From Marinobacter sp. SS13-12 (GTDB taxonomy: Bacteria > Pseudomonadota > Gammaproteobacteria > Pseudomonadales > Oleiphilaceae), in assembly GCF_030227115.1 (NCBI RefSeq), contig NZ_JASSUA010000001.1, forward strand, positions 1,798,001-1,862,000: a stretch of 64,000 bases of DNA, given 5' to 3'. Made by a program: the position numbers and the translations under genes. The first letter of the stretch is position 1; the number at the start of each line of letters is the position of its first letter. Positions 60,896 to 64,000 of this stretch are shown here, piece by piece. Below the pieces are notes generated by a model. That model was not told where the DNA came from and searched no databases. It worked only from the letters and a program-made list of their open reading frames with translations.

Positions 60896-61173
60896 CAGCT
60901 CCGGCTGGTGACTTCCAGCAGGTGGTAGCCGAACTGGGTCTTCACCGGACCGAGTACCTTGTTCACGTCACCGCTGAATACCACCTTGTCGAACTCCGGA
61001 ACCATCTGGCCCGGGCCAAAGGAGCCCAGATCACCGCCGTTGCGGCCGGAAGGGCAGGATGAGTGCTGCTTGGCCACTTCTGCGAAGTCCTGGCCGCCTT
61101 CGATGGCTTTCTTCAGTTCTTCGCATTTTGCTTCGCTGTCTACCAGGATGTGGCGTGCGGTTGCCTGTGTCAT
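60895..61173 (-). CDS. ppiC: Peptidyl-prolyl cis-trans isomerase, parvulin type (PpiC-like)
   Basis: A 92-residue single-domain parvulin, nearly identical in design to E. coli PpiC: MTQATARHILVDSEAKCEELKKAIEGG, DFAEVAKQHSSCPSGRNGGDLGSFGPGQMVPEFDKVVFSG and VKTQFGYHLLEV. No signal peptide is present, so it is cytoplasmic. It catalyses proline isomerisation in peptides. It diverges from ybiT across 196 bp. Confidence 0.96.
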   Translation of the reverse strand: MTQATARHILVDSEAKCEELKKAIEGGQDFAEVAKQHSSCPSGRNGGDLGSFGPGQMVPEFDKVVFSGDVNKVLGPVKTQFGYHLLEVTSRS

Positions 61174-61369
61174 GACGTCTGTTTCCTTTATCGCGGTGAT
61201 GAAGTGTGTGTTGGTATTACCGAGGCTGAAATGCTGCCCGCCCCGGGCCGCTGAGGCAAGCGCTTTTTATCCGTGTTTCTGCTGTCTCACGGTTTTGGCT
61301 GCAAACCTGTACAATGCCGGCTTTTCTTGACCGGCTTTTACCCGGTATTCACTGTTAATAGGTTTCTTC

Positions 61370-62956
61370 TTGATTTCCACCGCGAACATTACCATGCAGT
61401 TCGGGGCCAAGCCCCTGTTTGAAAACGTATCCGTCAAATTCGGCAACGGCAATCGTTATGGTCTTATCGGCGCCAACGGCTGCGGCAAGTCCACCTTCAT
61501 GAAAATCCTCGGGGGTGATCTGGAGCCTTCTGCCGGCCAGGTCATGGTGGACCAGAACCAGCGACTGGGCAAACTGCGCCAGGACCAGTTCGCCTACGAG
61601 GACTGCACGGTGATCGATACCGTGATCATGGGCCACGAGGAGCTCTGGCGGGTGAAAGCCGAGCGGGACCGTATCTATTCACTGGCGGAAATGAGTGAAG
61701 AAGACGGCATGGCCGTGGCAGACCTGGAAGTGCAGTTTGCCGAGATGGACGGTTACACCGCCGATGCCCGTGCCGGTGAGCTGCTGCTGGGCCTGGACAT
61801 CCCCCTGGAACAGCATAACGGCCCGATGAGTGCGATCGCGCCGGGCTGGAAGCTGCGCGTGCTGCTGGCCCAGGCACTGTTTTCCGACCCCGACATTCTG
61901 CTGTTGGACGAGCCCACCAACCACCTGGATATCAATACTATCCGCTGGCTGGAAAGCGTCCTGGTGGCACGGGACAGCACCATGATCATCATTTCCCACG
62001 ACCGCCACTTCCTCAACAGTGTGTGCACCCACATGGCGGACCTGGATTACGGCGAGCTGAGGCTGTTCCCGGGCAACTACGACGAATACATGACTGCTGC
62101 TACCCAGGCCCGCGAGCGCATGCTGTCGGATAATGCCAAGAAGAAGGCCCAGATTGCCGAGCTGCAGCAGTTTGTCAGCCGCTTCTCTGCCAACGCCTCC
62201 AAGGCCAAGCAGGCCACCTCCCGTGCCCGTCAGATCGACAAGATCCAGCTTGAGGAAGTGAAACCTTCCAGCCGCGTGAGCCCGTTTATCCGCTTTGAGC
62301 AGACCAAGAAGCTGCATCGTCAGGCCGTCACTCTCAAGGATCTGACCAAAGGGTTTGATGGCGAAAACCTGTTCAACAAGCTCAACCTGAAGATTGAGGC
62401 CGGCGAGAGGGTGGCCATCATCGGCCCCAACGGCATCGGTAAAACGACCCTGATGCAGTGTCTGGCAGGCACCATGACCCCTGACAGCGGCGATGTTAAG
62501 TGGACGGACAGTGCCCAGGTTGGCTACTACGCCCAGGACCACACCTCTGATTTCGACGAGGACATGAACCTGACTGACTGGATGTCGCAATGGACCACCG
62601 GCGGTGAGCAACTGGTGCGTGGCACCCTGGGCCGCATGCTGTTTTCCGGGGATGATATTGGCAAGTCGGTGAAAGTGATTTCAGGCGGCGAGCAGGGCCG
62701 CATGCTGTTCGGCAAGCTGATTCTGGAAAAGCCCAACGTGATGCTGATGGACGAACCCACCAACCACCTGGACATGGAATCCATCGAGGCGCTGAACCTG
62801 GCCCTGGAGAACTACCCGGGCACGCTGGTGTTCGTCAGTCATGACCGGGAGTTTGTATCGTCGCTGGCCACACGCATCATCGAGCTGAAAGCCGATGGCA
62901 TCACCGACTTCAGCGGCAGCTACGACGACTACCTGCGCAGCCAGGGTTACGTCTGA
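61370..62956 (+). CDS. ybiT: ABC-F family ATPase YbiT
   Basis: A 528-residue ABC-F protein with two nucleotide-binding domains. Walker A motifs are GANGCGKST (about 37-45) and GPNGIGKTT; Walker B/signature segments include [11 protein letters not shown] and [10 protein letters not shown]. Identity to E. coli YbiT is high throughout, including [24 protein letters not shown] and the linker [36 protein letters not shown]. It acts on ribosomes; these proteins help translation past difficult sequences. TTG at 61370 gives [12 protein letters not shown], which aligns with the E. coli N-terminus; ATG at 61394 is the alternative. It overlaps the haloalkane dehalogenase gene by 10 bp at the 3' end. Confidence 0.94.
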   Translation: MISTANITMQFGAKPLFENVSVKFGNGNRYGLIGANGCGKSTFMKILGGDLEPSAGQVMVDQNQRLGKLRQDQFAYEDCTVIDTVIMGHEELWRVKAERDRIYSLAEMSEEDGMAVADLEVQFAEMDGYTADARAGELLLGLDIPLEQHNGPMSAIAPGWKLRVLLAQALFSDPDILLLDEPTNHLDINTIRWLESVLVARDSTMIIISHDRHFLNSVCTHMADLDYGELRLFPGNYDEYMTAATQARERMLSDNAKKKAQIAELQQFVSRFSANASKAKQATSRARQIDKIQLEEVKPSSRVSPFIRFEQTKKLHRQAVTLKDLTKGFDGENLFNKLNLKIEAGERVAIIGPNGIGKTTLMQCLAGTMTPDSGDVKWTDSAQVGYYAQDHTSDFDEDMNLTDWMSQWTTGGEQLVRGTLGRMLFSGDDIGKSVKVISGGEQGRMLFGKLILEKPNVMLMDEPTNHLDMESIEALNLALENYPGTLVFVSHDREFVSSLATRIIELKADGITDFSGSYDDYLRSQGYV

Positions 62957-63852
62957 TCACCCTGATCCAGGCGGGCCAGTAAGTCGTTGATGGCGCCCGC
63001 AAACTGCACCGGTGAGTCTTCCTGCAGGAAGTGTCCGCCGGTCAGGGTGGTGTGGGGCTGGCCCTTGGCACCGGGAATCCGTTCCTGCATGTAACGGTCG
63101 CCGCCCCGGGTAATGGGGTCGCCGTTGCTGAACGTGGTCAGAAACGGTTTTTCCCACTGCTCCAGCACCTTCCAGGCCGCCCGATTGGATTCGCTGGCCG
63201 GGTTGTCCGGCTTTACCGGCACCAGTTTCGGGAAGGCGCGGGCACCGACCTTGTATTTCTTGCCCGGAAACGGGGCGTCATAGGCGCGACGTTCATCCGG
63301 ACCGAGTGTGCGGAAACTGCCGGTGTTGATGATACGGGCAATGGGGAACCAGGGGCTGTAGAGGGCGAAGTTCTTCCATAGCTGAAAAGCTTTTGGTACC
63401 GGCTGATCGCCGGTTGGCAGCATGCCGTTGCCCACGACGATGGCGCGGAACCGGTCCGGATTCTCCGCAGCCAGGCGCAGGCCCAGCAGCGAACCCCAGT
63501 CCTGGCAGACCAGGGTAATGTCCTGCAGGCCGGTCTGGTCCAGGAACAATTGCATCCAGTCCATATGGCTCTGGTAGCTGTAGGCGTTGATATCCGTGGG
63601 CTTGTCCGACTTGCCAAAACCGATCAGGTCCGGGGCGATGACCCGATGCCCCGCAGCAGCGCAGATAGGGATCATGTGGCGGTAAAGGTAGGACCAGGAC
63701 GGCTCGCCATGCATCATCAGCACAGGTCTGGCGTCTGCGGGCCCTTCGTCGACATAGTGCATGCGCAGACCATCGACCTCTACATAGTGCGGGTCGAAGG
63801 GATAGTCCAGAAGGCGTTCGAATCGTTCTTCAGGCGTTCTCACCACGTCCAT
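62947..63852 (-). CDS. Haloalkane dehalogenase (subfamily I-like)
   Basis: A 301-residue alpha/beta hydrolase. The HGEPSW motif (49-54) provides the oxyanion/halide side with Glu50, nucleophile Asp118 sits in CQDWGS with Trp119 next to it, Asp245 ([10 protein letters not shown]) is the acid and His274 (GGHFLQED) the base. Trp159 or Trp168 in the cap could be the second halide-binding residue. This HG-E-PSW/CQDWG pattern fits subfamily I enzymes, which hydrolyse chloro- or bromoalkanes to alcohols. The start fits the family (about 300 residues). It converges with ybiT with a 10-bp overlap. Confidence 0.88.
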   Translation of the reverse strand: MDVVRTPEERFERLLDYPFDPHYVEVDGLRMHYVDEGPADARPVLMMHGEPSWSYLYRHMIPICAAAGHRVIAPDLIGFGKSDKPTDINAYSYQSHMDWMQLFLDQTGLQDITLVCQDWGSLLGLRLAAENPDRFRAIVVGNGMLPTGDQPVPKAFQLWKNFALYSPWFPIARIINTGSFRTLGPDERRAYDAPFPGKKYKVGARAFPKLVPVKPDNPASESNRAAWKVLEQWEKPFLTTFSNGDPITRGGDRYMQERIPGAKGQPHTTLTGGHFLQEDSPVQFAGAINDLLARLDQGDQT

Positions 63853-63956
63853 TTTGTGTCTCCTGTATCGGTAATGGAATTATTGTAAGCTTGCTTAACA
63901 TATCACGACTCGCCGTTGGCGTGTCGGTCCCTTTTTTCAGATGCGGGAGTATCCAC

Positions 63957-64000
63957 GTGGACCACGATTCGATTGCTGATGCCACCCACCGATGGGTGTC
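63957..64000 (+). CDS. Start of a gene running off the right edge, possibly DUF1415
   Basis: A GTG at 63957, with GGGAG 8 nt upstream, opens a frame that reads MDHDSIADATHRWV and then leaves the window. DUF1415 proteins begin in a similar way (x-x-A-T-x-x-W-V/L before their NLCPFA motif), so that is my guess, but 14 codons cannot prove it. Confidence 0.3.
   Translation, partial: MDHDSIADATHRWV

Noticed and set aside
61317..61340. Short direct repeat CCGGCTTTT twice before ybiT
   Set aside because: Nine-base repeat only 15 bp apart with no clear regulatory meaning; could reflect chance or slippage.
1..64000. CRISPR arrays, insertion sequences, integrases, tRNA or rRNA genes
   Set aside because: Scanned for repeat-spacer periodicity, transposase motifs and clover-leaf or rRNA sequences by eye; none seen. 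A tRNAscan and ISfinder search would settle this.

Overview
The window is about 64 kb of chromosomal DNA from a gammaproteobacterium. Gene content and protein style fit a marine, Marinobacter-like heterotroph: EF-P-like EfpL, YbiT, YebG under a LexA box, DUF3581, a large NAD-glutamate dehydrogenase and PutA, and a formate/nitrite transporter next to a PP2C/Ser-Thr kinase fusion. The genus is inferred from style and not proven. I saw no rRNA, tRNA, CRISPR array, insertion sequence, integrase or phage block. Most gaps are short, and many neighbouring genes overlap by 1-14 bp.

Layout. 1-2.6 kb: the end of a DUF2339-type membrane protein, a crotonase and efpL. 2.6-13.0 kb (minus strand): one long apparent operon, transcribed as DUF1445 (D-glutamate cyclase family), TRAP transporter dctPQM, DUF2848, amidase, duplicated GlpM-like membrane protein, old-yellow-enzyme oxidoreductase, then 5-oxoprolinase pxpABC. 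Its promoter carries a clear LysR-type box. 13.0-14.4 kb: translationally coupled Lrp and LysR regulators. 14.6-21.9 kb: NAD-glutamate dehydrogenase and PutA. Together these could import and open pyroglutamate, cyclise D-glutamate, oxidise proline to glutamate and feed glutamate into 2-oxoglutarate.

22-31.5 kb: housekeeping and transport genes (DsbA-like, DAACS symporter, RsuA-like, mtgA, LysE-type exporter, lytic transglycosylase, shikimate kinase-like, DUF1328, EamA, an Asp/Glu racemase-superfamily protein, a diguanylate cyclase). 31.6-34.4 kb: a formate/nitrite transporter and PP2C-kinase operon with a predicted sigma-54 promoter and a transcription-attenuator leader. 34.5-43.2 kb: a SpmA/SpmB-like membrane protein, an N-acyl-D-amino-acid deacylase-type amidohydrolase, small membrane proteins, a fluoroacetate-dehalogenase-like hydrolase, an orphan solute-binding protein and a non-flagellar MotA/MotB-like pair.

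43.2-49.6 kb: an AbiTii-like protein, TauE/SafE, ZIP transporter, YegS-type lipid kinase, then DUF1338 plus arginine N-succinyltransferase diverging from an Lrp regulator across a 12-bp perfect inverted repeat, and SOS-type yebG. 49.7-64 kb: the LemA/TPM cluster, a GST, an acyl-CoA synthetase, a LysR regulator, another SLT protein, DUF2059, a creatinase-like hydrolase, an orphan binding protein, VanZ, PpiC, YbiT, a haloalkane dehalogenase and the first codons of a further gene.

The strongest candidates for new biology are the D-glutamate/pyroglutamate operon with its operator, the sigma-54 plus attenuator leader of the FNT operon, and the Lrp operator at the astA/DUF1338 locus.
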